DNA of 64,000 nt from Chitinophagaceae bacterium (GTDB lineage: Bacteria > Bacteroidota > Bacteroidia > Chitinophagales > Chitinophagaceae). The translations under genes were made by a program, and so were the position numbers. Below are positions 36,043 to 45,784 of the stretch, in pieces. Each line of letters opens with the position of its first letter. Within the stretch, counting starts at the first letter, position 1. The DNA is taken from contig JADKJI010000022.1 in the NCBI GenBank assembly GCA_016721085.1, forward strand, positions 10,963 through 74,962, given 5' to 3'. A model generated the notes under the pieces. That model was not told where the DNA came from and searched no databases. It was given only the letters and a program-made list of their open reading frames with translations.

Positions 36043-36663
36043 ATGCTCCTAAAAGAATCTTTATATAGCTATCTGTTGCAGTCCCGCCAGTTACCAATAC
36101 CTGGACTCGGTACTATTTTGGTGGAAAGGAAGCCTGCTCAAACTGATTTTGTGAATAAGCAACTTTTGCCTCCTTCCTATTCTTTCAAATTCGATAAGTA
36201 TTTTGATGCCCCGGATAAGGAGTTTTTTACATTCCTGGCGGCTCAGAATGAAATGGCCGATTATGAAGCAATAAGGTGGTATAATGAATGGAGTTACGAC
36301 CTGCGTAATAAAATTCGCACCGACAATCCGGTGGAATTGGAAAAGGTGGGTACCTTAAAAAAGGATCTTTCAGGCGATATTGTATTTGTTCCTGCAGCAC
36401 CGATAGACCTTTCCCTCGAGCCTGTGGCTGCTGAAAGGGTGATAAGGCAAAATGCAAAACATACTGTGTTGGTGGGTGACAGGGAATTGACGAATGAAGA
36501 AGCTGCTGACAGTTTAATGGAAGATGAAGGAAAGGAGAGCAAGGCCTGGTGGATCATTACCATTGTACTAACCACGATACTTTTACTGATTCTGTTTTTT
36601 AAATTCTACCAGAACGGTCTCAATACCGGAGCCATCGGCAACCAGCAAACTATAGGCTTTTAG
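36043..36663 (+). CDS. HU/CCDC81-like domain protein with a membrane anchor
   Basis: The 206-residue protein begins with a helical domain plus the LPIPGLGTILVERKPA segment typical of the bacterial HU-CCDC81 family, followed by a second small domain (NEWSYDLRNKI to VGTLKKDLSGDIVFVPA) and a C-terminal membrane helix at about 165-187. Related Bacteroidota proteins often carry a SPOR domain, which is absent here. A link to the cell envelope or division is an inference. Confidence 0.65.
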   Translation: MLLKESLYSYLLQSRQLPIPGLGTILVERKPAQTDFVNKQLLPPSYSFKFDKYFDAPDKEFFTFLAAQNEMADYEAIRWYNEWSYDLRNKIRTDNPVELEKVGTLKKDLSGDIVFVPAAPIDLSLEPVAAERVIRQNAKHTVLVGDRELTNEEAADSLMEDEGKESKAWWIITIVLTTILLLILFFKFYQNGLNTGAIGNQQTIGF

Positions 36664-36715
36664 TAATAACAGCTTTCCAATTCCCGAATTTCTTTCTTTT
36701 CTTTGCTGGCGAAAT

Positions 36716-37612
36716 ATGGAATCAATCATTACTTACTCCCGATGTCCGGTTTGCGGTAGCGCTCAAATCAAAGAAGCTATTCAGGTAAAGGATCATTCAG
36801 TATCCGGAAAACAGTTCTCTGTTTGGGGTTGCGCAGAATGCCAGTTCAGGTTTACCCAACATGTACCTGATGCCGATTCCATTGGTCCCTATTATCAATC
36901 TGAAGCCTACATTTCCCATAGCAATACCCAAAAAGGTCTGGTAAACCGTTTGTATCATAAAGTCAGAAAAATCACTCTTGCTAATAAACGAAAGCTGATT
37001 GGTAAAATAACAGGACAAGCTACTGGTAACCTGTTAGATATTGGTGCGGGTACAGGAGCGTTCGCTTCCTATATGGCACAAAGTGGATGGAGGGTTACAG
37101 GCCTTGAACCTGATGCACAAGCACGTAAAGTGGCTTCGGAAGCACATAGAATACAACTTCTTCCGATTGATGAGCTTTTTGGTTTACCAGTACAACATTA
37201 TGATGCTATTACTATGTGGCATGTACTTGAACATGTTCATGACCTGGCCGGCTATATGGCGCAATTGAAGAAATTATTGAAACCGGGTGGTTGTCTGTTT
37301 ATTGCGGTGCCTAACTATATTTCGTATGATGCAGAACGATATAAGGATTATTGGGCTGCTTACGATGTACCAAGACACCTCTATCATTTCTCCCCGCAAT
37401 CAATGAAGAAATTGCTGGAACGAAACGGATTGAAACTGAAAGCTTGCAAACCTATGTGGTTCGACAGTTTTTATGTAAGTATGTTAAGTGAGAAATATCT
37501 TACCGGAAACAGTAGTATCATTAAAGGTGCCTGGGTTGGTGCCCTCTCAAATATGATAGCATTATCAGATAAGGAGCGTTGCAGTTCCCTCATCTATTGC
37601 ATAACCTTATAA
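36716..37612 (+). CDS. Class I SAM-dependent methyltransferase with N-terminal zinc ribbon
   Basis: The protein has 298 residues. Cys pairs (CPVCGSAQ and WGCAECQF) at the start are typical of the methyltransferases that modify sugars or lipids, followed by motif I LLDIGAGTGAFASYM and the motif DAITMWHVLEHVHDLAGYM. The substrate is unknown. Its stop is two bases from the stop of the convergent cyclotransferase gene. Confidence 0.87.
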   Translation: MESIITYSRCPVCGSAQIKEAIQVKDHSVSGKQFSVWGCAECQFRFTQHVPDADSIGPYYQSEAYISHSNTQKGLVNRLYHKVRKITLANKRKLIGKITGQATGNLLDIGAGTGAFASYMAQSGWRVTGLEPDAQARKVASEAHRIQLLPIDELFGLPVQHYDAITMWHVLEHVHDLAGYMAQLKKLLKPGGCLFIAVPNYISYDAERYKDYWAAYDVPRHLYHFSPQSMKKLLERNGLKLKACKPMWFDSFYVSMLSEKYLTGNSSIIKGAWVGALSNMIALSDKERCSSLIYCITL

Positions 37613-37614
37613 AC

Positions 37615-38435
37615 TTACTGGAGTTTGATTTCGTAGAAAACAGGCCATTTTTTGCCTGTTACGAAAAATGTTCCGGTTGATTTATTAAATGCGATGCCAT
37701 TAAACTCTCTGGCAAACTCGTATTTGCGAGTAATTTCTGATTCAATTTGACTAAAGTCGATACGACCTACTACTTTGCCCGTCTTTATGTCAATTTTAAA
37801 ATATATGGTGTTAACCAGCGATTTGCATATAAAAATCCATCAACATATTCCAATTCGTTAATATTACCAACAGGTCCGGAATTGTCCAAAATGCCTATAA
37901 TGTTAGTTACCTGAAGAGTAGAAGGGTTTAGAAAATAGATACTATTGCTTCCATCACTCATTATAAGATTTGAAGTATCATGAGTTAGTCCCCATCCTTC
38001 GGGAGAAGGTATAATAAACTCACCTTTCTTTTTAAAAGAAGGATAATCGTAAATAAACCCCTTTTTGCCTTTCCAAGTGAGTTGGTAAATGGTATTGTTG
38101 AATACTGTTATTCCTTCTCCAAAGTATTGAGACTTATCTAATACTATTTTAGTGTCATTTTTCCCAGTTTTAAAGTTAACGAAACCAAAGGCAGAAGGAT
38201 AGGGGCTTTCTTCGTTGTTACCGCCAGAACTCTCAAGAAGCTTTCCGTCATGAAATTCAAGGCCTTCGGTGAAGTAAGTACTATCTTTTGGATGTGTTTT
38301 TACGATTGAAAACCCAATAATCGGGGGTATAGGTTCTGGATTTGCTGTTGGAGGGGCGTCTTGATTAGGTTTTTCAGTACTGTTGCAAGCAGATAGGGTG
38401 AAAATGGCTAAAATGCTGATTATTAGATACTTCAT
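37615..38435 (-). pseudogene. Glutaminyl-peptide cyclotransferase, C-terminal one-base frameshift
   Basis: The open frame (37785-38435, 216 residues) has a lipoprotein signal (IFTLSACNSTEK) and the plant-type QC propeller motifs (YFTEGLEFHDGKLLESSG, EGWGLTHD, NELEYVDGFLYANRW). The rest of the propeller (IDIKTGKVVGRIDF to FYEIKLQ) continues in another frame down to 37615. A run of four T at 37794-37797 should be five. The enzyme forms N-terminal pyroglutamate on exported proteins, a modification often seen on type IX and lipoprotein cargo in this phylum. Confidence 0.85.
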
Positions 38436-38820
38436 TATGGATGCCGTTGGGGTAAAAGCAAAAATACTACTTGAACTGTAACAGGCATACTACTGCCTAT
38501 ATAATATTTTGTGAACTAGCTTTGATTTACCGGATTTTTTTTATTGCTTTACACCAGCTTATAGTCTGAATACCGCTCTATTACCTGATCCTTCTACTGG
38601 CGGCTCCCTCAATAAGACTCCTCCGTTGACCCTCCTTTTAATTTACGACTTTCGTTGACCCGTTCCTCTATTGGTATCCAATATCAATCGTACCCCATCC
38701 TGTTTAATACCTGCTTACGCAGTGTACCTTACCTTGACGTATCCACGCGAATGTATTCTCCTATCCAGATGAATTCCATCATGTCCCCCTATGTAACCGC
38801 CACAAAAGAAAGCAGTTACA
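38436..38820. other. Pyrimidine-rich intergenic region
   Basis: This 385-bp gap lies between divergent genes. TATTTTTG on the minus strand at 38459-38466 fits a -7 box for the cyclotransferase gene. From about 38560 to 38810 the + strand is unusually rich in C and T, and CGTTGACCC occurs twice (near 38623 and 38653). No gene or known RNA was recognised. Confidence 0.5.
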
Positions 38821-40102
38821 ATGAGATTATTTTTATCCGTTCTATCCCTATTAATTGGGATCATTGCCTCTTATGGCACAGAAAAACTGTGCTACACACG
38901 ATTACCTGCAACAACAGTTGCAACAGGATCCTTCCCTGCTTGTTAAATACCAGCGGGCAGATGCTATTACTTCAAATCACCTACATAACGAAATTATATC
39001 TGGTGCCACTGGGGGCAGCAACGGCCAATTACCAGTAATAAAAATTCCCGTTGTAATTCATGTTGTTTATAATACTTCAGACCAAAATATTTCAGAAGCA
39101 CAGATAAGATCACAGATTGAAGTGATGAATAAAGAGTTCAGACTTCAGCATGCCGATACTAATAAAATTCCCTCAGCATTCAGATCTTTAGCAGCAGATA
39201 CTTATATAGAATTCGCATTAGCTACTGTAACTCCCAAGGGCTATGCAACCAATGGTATTGTGAGAAAGAAGACAGACCGCTACATGTACGGAATGGATGA
39301 TAAGATTAAATTCAGTTCTACTGGTGGAGATGAAGCCTGGGATAGTGACAAATACCTCAATATCTGGGTGGGAAACCTGGTGTCGGGAGTTATTGGTTAT
39401 TCAAGTGTTTTTGGAGGACCAAAAGAAAAGGATGGCATCGTTGTTTTGTATTCAGCTTTTGGAAATACCGGAAAGCTTTCAGGTACATATACAAAAGGGC
39501 GCACTGTAATTCATGAGTTGGGACATTGGATGGGACTTCGTCATATCTGGGGTGATATTACCTGCGGTAATGATGGTATAGATGATACTCCAATGCAAAA
39601 AGCAGCTACAAGAGGTTGCCCCTCTGGTGTTCTGCCTTCTTGTAATAATGAAGCTGGTGGTGCTATGTACAATAATTACATGGACCTAACGAACGATGAG
39701 TGCATGAACATGTTCACAATAGGACAAATGCAAAAAATGAGGGCTTCCTTTGCCTCTGAAGGTCCGCATGCCGCATTGTCTCATTCAAATGCAGCATCTG
39801 CTATTCCATTACCAGAACCTGCAACACCAGTAGTTAATCCAGAGGTTTCACCACTAATTAAGCTTTACCCGAATCCTGCACAATCGAATATCACAATTGA
39901 TATTAGTAGTCAGGAAAATCTGATTGGCCAAAACCTAACAATCCACAACCAACTAGGTCAACAAGTACTAACAGTTAAACTTAGCCAATTACAGACAAGA
40001 GTAAACCTGCAACAACTTAAAGAAGGCATCTATTTTGTTCGCATAGGACAACAAACAAAACCATACAAATTGCTTAAGACAGGTTCGGTTATTAATCCCT
40101 GA
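38821..40102 (+). pseudogene. M43 family zinc metalloprotease with type IX secretion sorting domain, signal peptide frameshifted
   Basis: The long frame (38855-40102, 415 residues) has the catalytic motif HELGHWMGLRH and the downstream Met-turn region NNYMD, as in pappalysin-like (M43) enzymes. The C-terminus (KLYPNPAQSNITIDIS to FVRIGQQTKPYKLLK) is a type A sorting domain for the type IX system. The signal peptide (MRLFLSVLSLLIGIIAS) starts at 38821 in a neighbouring frame, with a one-base indel near 38870. The protein is expected to be secreted or attached to the cell surface. Confidence 0.88.
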
Positions 40103-40141
40103 TGACTGAAAGATTAAGTCAAAAGTTTTTAGGTGTAGCTT

Positions 40142-40512
40142 ATTGAGTTTGTTCAATAGGTTCAAGGAGTTCAACAGGTTCCAAAGGGCAGATTAATGGT
40201 AGGCAGGTCTAACATATAAGTTTTTTTACTTCGAAGAACAAAGAGCCCCACGTAACTTCTTGCAGTGGAGGACCCAAGTTGAGGTCTAATACTAATTATT
40301 AGTTAGAATAACTAAAAAGAGAAGGCCGATAGTTAATTAACTATCGGCCTTCTCTTTTAAAGTTCTAATTGCAATTAATTTACATATTAGACTTAGGTTC
40401 CTCCGCCAATGGATTGACAGGGGCCCTTGTTCTTCGAAGCAAAAAACTAAAGTTAGACCTGCCTTTGTCTGTCCTGAACCTGTTGAACCCTTGAACTTTG
40501 AACAAACTCAAT
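40142..40512. repeat. Very long imperfect inverted repeat (371 bp) with a perfect 44-bp core
   Basis: The left arm starts with ATTGAGTTTGTTCAA and four 9-nt GTTCMANNN units (40151-40186); the right arm mirrors it with the same order of blocks, including GGCAGGTCTAAC, CTTCGAAGAACAA and GGAGGA. The core at 40315-40358 is a perfect palindrome with flanking A and T runs, so it can act as a two-way terminator between the convergent metalloprotease and lpd genes. Confidence 0.9.
40315..40358. terminator. Bidirectional intrinsic terminator, perfect palindrome
   Basis: GAGAAGGCCGATAGTTAA meets its exact complement with no unpaired loop, bordered by AAAA on the left and TTTT on the right. It sits midway between two convergent genes. 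Confidence 0.85.
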
Positions 40513-40513
40513 C

Positions 40514-40560
40514 TGTAAACCTAAAACCTTAAACTTTTAAACTTTAAACTTTAAACTTTA
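40514..40560. repeat. Half of a TTTAAG-family repeat
   Basis: One arm only (AACCTTAAACTTTTAAAC units) abuts the stop codon of lpd. The mirror arm and apical segment are absent, as if the larger inverted repeat had replaced them. Confidence 0.65.
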
Positions 40561-41756
40561 TCACAGATGTATCGCCTCTCCGTACGCCACTTCAATAGCA
40601 TCTTTTATGCTTTCGCTGATAGTGGGGTGAGGGTGGATGCTATTCAACACTTCGTGATAGGTTGTTTCCAGTTTTCTTGCAACAACAGTTTCTGCAATCA
40701 ATTCGGTAACATTATAACCGATCATATGAGTGCCCAGCCATTCACCGTATTTAGCATCAAATATTACTTTTACAAATCCTTCTGTATGTCCAGCTGCAGA
40801 AGCTTTACCAGATGCACTGAGAGGGAATTTACCAACCTTTATTTCATAGCCAGCATCTTTTGCCTGCTTTTCAGTGAAACCAACAGAAGCAATTTCAGGA
40901 GTGCAATAGGTGCAACCTGGTACGTTTCCGTAATCAAGTGGTTCAGGAGAGTGATTGTATTTCTTTTCATTGTAACCAATCTGTTCAATGCAGATGATAC
41001 CTTCTTTACTAGCTACGTGAGCTAATGCCTGACCTGGAGAACAATCTCCTATAGCATAGATGCCTGGTACATTTGTCTGATAATATTTATCAGTTACAAT
41101 ACGTCCTTTATCTGTTTTAATACCGGTCTCTTCAAGACCAATACCTTCGATATTTGCAGCAATTCCAACAGCACTTAAAAGAACATCAGCTTCCAAAACC
41201 ACTTCACCAGAAGCTGTTTTTACTTTTGCTTTCACTCCGGCACCAGAAGTATCCACTGAAGTAACTTCTGCATTGGTCATGATATCGATACCATTCTTCT
41301 TGTAGTTCTTTTCGAGTTCCTTTGAAATGTCTTCATCTTCAACAGGAACAATTCTTGGCATAAATTCAACGATGGTCACTTTTGTTCCCATGCTGTTATA
41401 GAAATAGGCTTGCCTTTTATTTTCCCAAATCCCATCACCACATCAATCTTATTCTTCTTCATAAGGAACTGAACTCCTTTACTCATCTTATCGGCAACAC
41501 CACGGCTACGTTTTACCACTGCATCGAATTGATGCTGGCCAGTAGCTTCAATACCAAAATCTTTTGCATGCTTTATATATTCATATACCTGGGCACTTTT
41601 CAGTAATGCCTTGGTAGGAATACAACCCCAGTTAAGGCAAACACCACCAAGACTCTCTTTTTCAATGATAGCTGTTTTAAAACCCAATTGCGAAGCCCTG
41701 ATTGCGGCTACATAGCCACCAGGTCCACTGCCAAGTACCACTACATCGTACGCCAT
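40561..41756 (-). pseudogene. lpdA: Dihydrolipoyl dehydrogenase (E3) with an internal deletion
   Basis: The N-terminal piece (41376-41756) has the FAD motif GSGPGGYVAA and the redox disulfide GGVCLNWGCIPTKALL. The C-terminal piece (40561-41391) has FYNSMGTKVTIVEFMPRIVP, the second FAD motif YAIGDCSPGQALAHVA and the active HPHPTISE. Between GKIKGKP and YFYNSMGTKV about 65 residues expected from the family, including the NAD-binding GxGxxG, are missing, and the frame changes. This is a deletion of roughly 195 bp, either real or an assembly collapse. E3 would serve the E2 encoded at 24.7 kb. Confidence 0.88.
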
Positions 41757-42073
41757 AAATAGATATGATTTAAGTTTTTACTGTTGTTTAGCAAGAAGCT
41801 GCGAAGCTACTTTAGAATGGGGAAATGACCAAACGTTGAGCCTAGAGCTTAAGGCTGGATGCCGGATGCTTGATGCTAGATGCGGGATGCCTAAGGCTGA
41901 AGGCTTAAAGCCTAAAGCCTAAAGCCTAATTCAGGCTCCGGACTCTTGTGTTTTACTATTGACAGGGAATCCAGTTAAATGCAGTGGATATAGTATGAGT
42001 TTTTTCCTGGTTAATCTTTTGACTTTTCTGCTGCCTTCCTTCCCTACTTCCTTACTCCCTAACTTCCCTACTC
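41757..42073. repeat. Intergenic region with GCTTAAGGCC-family repeat, copy 3
   Basis: Positions 41839-41930 hold GAGCTTAAGGCTGGATGCC and GCCTAAGGCTGAAGGCTT units in a less symmetric arrangement, with several GGATGC/GATGCT units like those near 29010. The remaining bases to 42073 are pyrimidine-rich (CTTCCTTCCCTACTTCC) and show no gene. Confidence 0.7.
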
Positions 42074-42784
42074 TCAAGAGATTTTCTTGAATTTTTTCCC
42101 CGTCCACACATAAAGCTCAGGGGCGCATAATTCGCAATCTGTATAGTAACCTTTGCTATCAGGAGGGTTTACAATGAGGAGACTGCTGCTTACTTTGAAA
42201 GAATAGCCGTTGGAGGATTTGGGGCCCGCGAATACTTTTCCTGTTTTAAGATCTACCACAGTACTTGAGTAGCATCCGGTACCACAACTAACCTGGGTGA
42301 ATGCAAATTGACCGGCAAAATCAGGTCCTTCTTTCACCTCTTCCTTTGTAGCTTTCTGGTAGAGTTTACCAGAACCACAGGTTGAGAAATCCAGTGTTCG
42401 GGGTATCGGCCCCTTGTATTTTTTGGAAACAGGATAATCATTGAAAGAGGCTTTGGCAACAAATTTCTTCCTTGCTACAGAATCTTCTGGTTCAACATTG
42501 GTGACCGTAATTGTCATCTTTATTGTAGTATCTCGCTTTGTAGCGTTAATACTGTCTTTTATTGAAGTGCTGTCAATTACAACAGTTTTTATGTTTTTTG
42601 AGATACTATCGCGTTGCGAGGGTAAGCTATCTTGCTTAACTGGTGGGGTAGTAGTGTTGGCTAAAACAGTCGATTCTGCTTTTGTTTCAGCACTGAATGA
42701 TTTTGAAAATACACGATGTGCCACCCATCCCATTGTGAAGGTGGCAAGAGCTGATATGGCCAGGACGAATAAAGGGTTTTTCAT
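42074..42784 (-). CDS. Membrane-anchored protein of unknown function
   Basis: The 236-residue protein has an N-terminal membrane helix (LFVLAISALATFTMGWVAHRVF), a Ser/Thr-rich linker with several DS and DST motifs (residues 40-100), and a C-terminal domain with paired cysteines (DFSTCGSG, VSCGTGCYSS, DCELCAPEL) that suggests disulfides in the periplasm. I do not recognise the family. It lies downstream of the CHU_C protein on the same strand, 41 bp away. Confidence 0.65.
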   Translation of the reverse strand: MKNPLFVLAISALATFTMGWVAHRVFSKSFSAETKAESTVLANTTTPPVKQDSLPSQRDSISKNIKTVVIDSTSIKDSINATKRDTTIKMTITVTNVEPEDSVARKKFVAKASFNDYPVSKKYKGPIPRTLDFSTCGSGKLYQKATKEEVKEGPDFAGQFAFTQVSCGTGCYSSTVVDLKTGKVFAGPKSSNGYSFKVSSSLLIVNPPDSKGYYTDCELCAPELYVWTGKKFKKIS

Positions 42785-42825
42785 AATACGGTTAGCAGTA
42801 CCATACTATAACGATTTCCTGAGCA

Positions 42826-44751
42826 TTATCGTATTATAGTCACCGATCCGGTTACAATTGGCTCTTTACCCGTCTTAAGGTCGATCACATAATAATAGGT
42901 GCCAACCGGTACTGGATGGCCTTTGCTGGTACCATCCCAGGGTTTTGAATAGCCTTTACTGGTGTAGATAGGAGTACCATAGCGGTTGAATACTGTAGTT
43001 ATGGCTTCAGTGAAAAACTCAAGCGGTTCTATTATCCAGGTATCGTTTATACCGTCGCCATTTGGCGAAAAAACATTGGGAACCAATACCTTATCATAAA
43101 TTTTTACAAATACATTGTCGAGGCTGTCGCCGCATCCATGACGAGACACTGCATGAAGAGTATAAGTAGTGCTTTCTGGCGGATTTACCGGAGTCACCAA
43201 CTGGTTGGGGTTAGAAATGAAAGTTGGGGGCGTCCAGAAATAGTCAATATCGGAACCCTTTACCGAGCCAGTAATATTTACTGGGAAGCCCAATCTGGTT
43301 TTTTTATCGGGTCCGGCATTTGCAATGGCACGCTTCCAAATATTCACCCTTACGCTGGCTGTGTCAAAACAACCATATTGGTTGAACATTACAAGATTAT
43401 ACACGGTATTATCCTTTGGAGTAGCAACTGGATTGGGGATACTATCTATCGACAAAGTATTAGAGGGGGTCCAATAATATCTGGTGCCGCCACTTGCAGA
43501 AAGGGTAGTGCTGGTGCCTTCGCAAATGGTTATATCGGGCCCCACCTGTGCTGTGGCTGCAGGATATACAACTAGGTTAGTAGAGTCTGAATCAGTACAT
43601 CCTCTATAGTCTGTAACCACTACTTTGTACCAACCAGAATTAGTGAATTGCACCTTGGGTATGGTTGGTCCCTGAATATTTGAAGTGAATCCATTTGGCC
43701 CTGTCCAGCTATATGTGGAGCCCCCAGCGGCATAAAATGCAATAGTGGAACCATAACAACCAAAAACATAATTTGTCACTTGTGCATCTGGCTGGGTAAT
43801 AGTTACAGTAATGGTATTAGATGCAAGCCGGCAAGAGATGGAATTTATATTTGGCCCATCAGCGATCAACATCCGGTAGGAATAAACACCGATGCCTGAA
43901 GCAGGTCTGGTATAGCTGGTGCTGTTTGCTCCGGGAATATTTGTCCAGGTTATACCATTGTCAGTACTTGATTGCCACTGGAAGGAAGGGTTAGCATATA
44001 TGCCGGGAGAATAACTTGTTTGCAAAAGATATACTTTATTATCGTTGGCACAGCCTCCTATATCGCTCGATCCTGTTGTGCCAACAGTTGCATTAATGCT
44101 TGGTCCGCAAGGACGAAAAGTGATATCATCCAGTGCAAGGTCATTTCCACATCCACCGGGCGCATTATTTGTTAGACGAATCACTACGTCGGATGTGCCA
44201 ATTGGTGTTTGGAAAAAAGTACCATATTGTTTCCAGGGCGCTGGATCTTCCGACGGTATATCGCCAGAATTATATACTGTTAAAACAGTTCCTGTAAGCG
44301 TTTCAATTCGAAATGTAAGGTTGGGCTTTATCCCGGCAAAGTTGCAGGAACTGGGTTTCAATACATTTTTAACCCAGGCAGCGAATTCGTAATTGGTATT
44401 GGGACAAAGTCCCCTGATGGTGTCTAAATAAAAGTCGCCGGGAACAAAAGAAGCATTCACCAGCATATAGTTTCCTAAAGCATCATTAGGAGTATGGTCA
44501 CCCGTTACAGTATGCCAGGAGCCACTAAAACAATTAAATGTGATGTCTTTCAGGCTATATTCTCCATCATTCGGACAACTGCTCCCGGTATATTTATAAG
44601 TTGTTACCGATGCTGGAAGAGCCCCTGGTGTGCCTGTTCCAAAAGTAATGTGAACAACAGGATCACCCAAACTACCATTGCATAGTTGTCCTTTTGCTGA
44701 AAAGGAAACACAGATAAGGAGTGTGGCAATAAGCGGCAGAGGTGTCTTCAT
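42826..44751 (-). CDS. Gliding motility-associated C-terminal (CHU_C, type B) secreted protein
   Basis: From ATG 44751 the protein has 641 residues and a signal peptide (LIATLLICVSFSAKG). An N-terminal jelly-roll-like domain is followed by Ig/PKD-like repeats with Cys, and the end (VPNVFSPNGDGINDTWIIEPL to VGTYYYVIDLKTG) is the type B sorting domain recognised by the type IX secretion system. It is probably a surface adhesin. An upstream ATG at 44781 is in frame but lies before the signal peptide. Confidence 0.9.
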   Translation of the reverse strand: MKTPLPLIATLLICVSFSAKGQLCNGSLGDPVVHITFGTGTPGALPASVTTYKYTGSSCPNDGEYSLKDITFNCFSGSWHTVTGDHTPNDALGNYMLVNASFVPGDFYLDTIRGLCPNTNYEFAAWVKNVLKPSSCNFAGIKPNLTFRIETLTGTVLTVYNSGDIPSEDPAPWKQYGTFFQTPIGTSDVVIRLTNNAPGGCGNDLALDDITFRPCGPSINATVGTTGSSDIGGCANDNKVYLLQTSYSPGIYANPSFQWQSSTDNGITWTNIPGANSTSYTRPASGIGVYSYRMLIADGPNINSISCRLASNTITVTITQPDAQVTNYVFGCYGSTIAFYAAGGSTYSWTGPNGFTSNIQGPTIPKVQFTNSGWYKVVVTDYRGCTDSDSTNLVVYPAATAQVGPDITICEGTSTTLSASGGTRYYWTPSNTLSIDSIPNPVATPKDNTVYNLVMFNQYGCFDTASVRVNIWKRAIANAGPDKKTRLGFPVNITGSVKGSDIDYFWTPPTFISNPNQLVTPVNPPESTTYTLHAVSRHGCGDSLDNVFVKIYDKVLVPNVFSPNGDGINDTWIIEPLEFFTEAITTVFNRYGTPIYTSKGYSKPWDGTSKGHPVPVGTYYYVIDLKTGKEPIVTGSVTIIR

Positions 44752-44834
44752 AAATTGAGTTCGCAGCAGCAAGGCTTTCAAAATTAAATAATAACGCTCA
44801 TTATTCGTAATAAATGCTTCGGAAAACGAATCCT

Positions 44835-44842
44835 TATATTTG
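44835..44842 (+). promoter_or_regulatory. -7 box for the purine nucleoside phosphorylase gene
   Basis: TATATTTG matches TAnnTTTG 46 bases before the start codon. A good -33 element was not found at 19-20 bases. Confidence 0.45.
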
Positions 44843-44888
44843 CAGGCTAAAATCCGGCCATTATTTCTTGCATTGCTAAAAAAATAAT

Positions 44889-45707
44889 ATGTCAGATATC
44901 ATCCAACAGTTACAGGAAACTACCTCATTTATCCGTTCCATATATCCTTATACGCCAGATGCAGGCGTTGTGTTGGGCAGTGGGTTAGGAGATTTTGCAA
45001 ATGAGATCGAAATTGAAAAGGAGATAGATTATAAAGAAATACCCCATTTTCCTGTTTCAACAGTAGAGGGACATAAAGGAAAGCTGATTTTTGGAGAGTT
45101 GGAGGGTAAGAAAGTTGTGGTAATGGCCGGACGGTTTCATTTTTATGAAGGGTATTCGGTAGAAGAAGTGACATTTCCGATCAGGGTAATGAAATTCCTT
45201 GGTATCAAATGCCTTTTGTTGAGTAATGCTTCGGGTTCGGTGAATATTGATTTTAAGGTTGGAGACCTGATGATCATAAAAGATCATATCAGCTTTGGAA
45301 CCATGAATCCGCTTATCGGGAAAAATTACGAGTCTCTCGGACCCCGTTTCCCTGATATGTCGGAACCATATTCAAAAAAGCTGATTGAAAAGGCAAGAGA
45401 AATTGCTTTGGCTAATAAGATACCGGTTCATGAAGGAGTCTATTTCGTGGTTACTGGTCCAACTTTCGAAACAAAGGCAGAGTATCGGATGATCCAATTG
45501 GTGGGTGCTGATGTGGTGGGAATGAGTACTGTTCAGGAAAACATAGTTGCAGTTCACATGGGATTGCCAGTTTTTGCCCTAAGTGTGATAACAGATATGG
45601 GAGTTGGGGAACATGCTATTACTACTCATGAGGAAGTATTAAAAGCGGCCAAATTAGCTGAACCAAAGATGGCTGCTATTTTCAAAGGATTGATTGCTTC
45701 TTTGTAA
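44889..45707 (+). CDS. punA: Purine-nucleoside phosphorylase
   Basis: The 272-residue trimeric-type enzyme has VVLGSGLGDFAN, the phosphate loop region GRFHFYEGY, the purine-site block TFETKAEYRMIQLVGADVVGMS, and the Asn-containing ALSVITDMG. It splits guanosine or inosine with phosphate to base and ribose 1-phosphate. Confidence 0.95.
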   Translation: MSDIIQQLQETTSFIRSIYPYTPDAGVVLGSGLGDFANEIEIEKEIDYKEIPHFPVSTVEGHKGKLIFGELEGKKVVVMAGRFHFYEGYSVEEVTFPIRVMKFLGIKCLLLSNASGSVNIDFKVGDLMIIKDHISFGTMNPLIGKNYESLGPRFPDMSEPYSKKLIEKAREIALANKIPVHEGVYFVVTGPTFETKAEYRMIQLVGADVVGMSTVQENIVAVHMGLPVFALSVITDMGVGEHAITTHEEVLKAAKLAEPKMAAIFKGLIASL

Positions 45708-45784
45708 AATGCTCTTTTAACGAAGTACTAACCGGCTACTTACACAAATAATTATAATTTAGCGCCCTTCTTAAGTAGATAATA

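Noticed and set aside
38655..39038. 127-codon open frame before the metalloprotease
   Set aside because: It overlaps the signal peptide and mature part of the metalloprotease in another frame and has no recognisable composition of a protein.
40142..40512. Possible retron msr-msd or group II intron-like RNA
   Set aside because: No reverse transcriptase gene is nearby and the arms match the same 9-nt units as other intergenic repeats, so the repeat explanation is simpler.
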